From Leucobacter exalbidus (GTDB lineage: Bacteria > Actinomycetota > Actinomycetes > Actinomycetales > Microbacteriaceae): a stretch of 64,000 bases of DNA. The position numbers were made by a program, and so were the translations under genes. Shown here in pieces: positions 63,455 to 64,000 of this stretch. The DNA is taken from contig NZ_JAFIDA010000001.1 of the NCBI RefSeq assembly GCF_017834145.1, positions 1,178,001-1,242,000 of the forward strand, read 5' to 3'. Within the stretch, counting starts at the first letter, position 1, and each line of letters starts with the position of its first letter. Under the pieces are notes generated by a model, which was given only the letters and a program-made list of their open reading frames with translations, had not been told where the DNA came from and searched no databases.

Positions 63455-64000
63455 ATGCACTCTGACGCAGACGCACCATCTGATGCCGGTGAGCGCTATG
63501 CGTTCGCCACGTTCACGATGCCCACGCCAGATGGTGCGTTCACGGTGATCACCTCGGCGTACGGTGTGCTCGCCTCGGGGTGGACCCCCGACTTTGCAAC
63601 ACTGCTGCCCCTGGTGCATCAGACACTGCGCCCACAGCCGGCAGACGTGTACGCGCTCGCGCCGACCGAGCTCGAATCAAGCACAGTGTGGCCCGTCGCC
63701 GTCGAGGCGCAGGCCGCGGTCACCGCCTATTATGCCGGTGACACGTCGGCGCCCGGCCGCGTCCCCACGATTCAGGCCTCGGGCCCGTTTCGTGAGCACG
63801 CGTGGGAGGTGCTTCGCGAGGTGCCCCCCGGCTCCACCGTCACCTACACCGAGTACGCGCAGCGCTCGGGCCGCCCGAAGGCCGTGCGCGCGGCGGCGAG
63901 CGCGTGCGCGATGAACGCGGCGGCGCTGTTTGTGCCGTGCCACCGGGTGCTGCGCAGCGACGGTTCACTCGGCGGGTTTCGGTACGGCCTCGCGGTCAAG
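63455..64000 (+). CDS. ogt: Methylated-DNA-protein cysteine methyltransferase, 3' truncated by window
   Basis: An O6-alkylguanine repair protein; 182 codons are visible and the frame runs off the end. The active-site PCHRV motif, the HTH-like TVTYTEYAQRSGRPKAVRAA and the following GSLGGFRYG are all present. ATG 63455 starts the frame shortly after the GntR gene. The N-terminal domain is about 100 aa, as in Ogt. Confidence 0.9.
   Translation, partial: MHSDADAPSDAGERYAFATFTMPTPDGAFTVITSAYGVLASGWTPDFATLLPLVHQTLRPQPADVYALAPTELESSTVWPVAVEAQAAVTAYYAGDTSAPGRVPTIQASGPFREHAWEVLREVPPGSTVTYTEYAQRSGRPKAVRAAASACAMNAAALFVPCHRVLRSDGSLGGFRYGLAVK

Overview
The window looks like the chromosome of a high-GC actinobacterium, most likely a member of Microbacteriaceae (Leucobacter-like). 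The reasons are the strong G/C third-position bias, frequent GTG/TTG starts, the actinobacterial-type xylose isomerase and ChvE-type sugar transporter, a class-E-sortase-like LAxTG surface protein, and a lone diaminobutyrate aminotransferase that would suit a diaminobutyrate-containing cell wall. The taxonomic call is an inference; no rRNA gene is present.

Layout. (1) 0.3-11 kb: pentose use. xylA-xylB run rightwards. A ROK repressor and an orphan ectB-type aminotransferase run leftwards. A three-gene monosaccharide ABC transporter (chvE-mmsA-mmsB) diverges from the ROK gene over a clear promoter with flanking repeats. (2) 11.1-32.9 kb: an accessory, defence-like island, visibly poorer in GC in places. 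It holds two overlapping DUF262 genes (the second with a DUF1524 nuclease-like end), a two-domain methyltransferase, a small zinc-ribbon protein, a cytosolic beta-lactamase-fold protein carrying a collapsed dead copy of its own domain, a decayed tRNA-Pro 3' half, a giant YobI-like membrane P-loop ATPase, an XRE regulator with a nucleotidyltransferase toxin truncated by an IS, a three-level nest of transposons (IS21 inside IS21 inside IS3), and a GIY-YIG/DUF2075 helicase with a MazG-like pyrophosphohydrolase. (3) 33-46 kb: alcohol dehydrogenase, a zincin-like protein without its first zinc ligand, a DUF697 GTPase, a peptide transporter, an EamA transporter, a tandem pair of large unknown paralogs, and a double-length YhgE-like membrane protein facing a TetR regulator. 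(4) 46-52 kb: an orphan Phd-like antitoxin, an rRNA-type methyltransferase, and a DcuS/DcuR-type two-component system facing dctA. (5) 52-59 kb: a double-length Lrp regulator facing an apparent catabolic operon (amidohydrolase, MHS transporter, ThDP enzyme, 2-hydroxyacid dehydrogenase). (6) 59-64 kb: a surface-anchored metallophosphoesterase, a HAD phosphatase, a GntR regulator and a truncated ogt.

How they work together. The transporter brings in a pentose, XylA isomerises it and XylB phosphorylates it into the pentose phosphate pathway, probably under the ROK protein. The DctA symporter is probably controlled by the adjacent kinase/regulator pair. The Lrp-linked operon reads as import, hydrolysis and 2-oxoacid processing of an unidentified amide-type substrate. 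The island collects several candidate anti-phage modules between stable metabolic neighbours. The nested insertion can be reconstructed base by base: removing the outer IS21 element plus one copy of its 4-bp target duplication restores the reading frame of the IS3 transposase.
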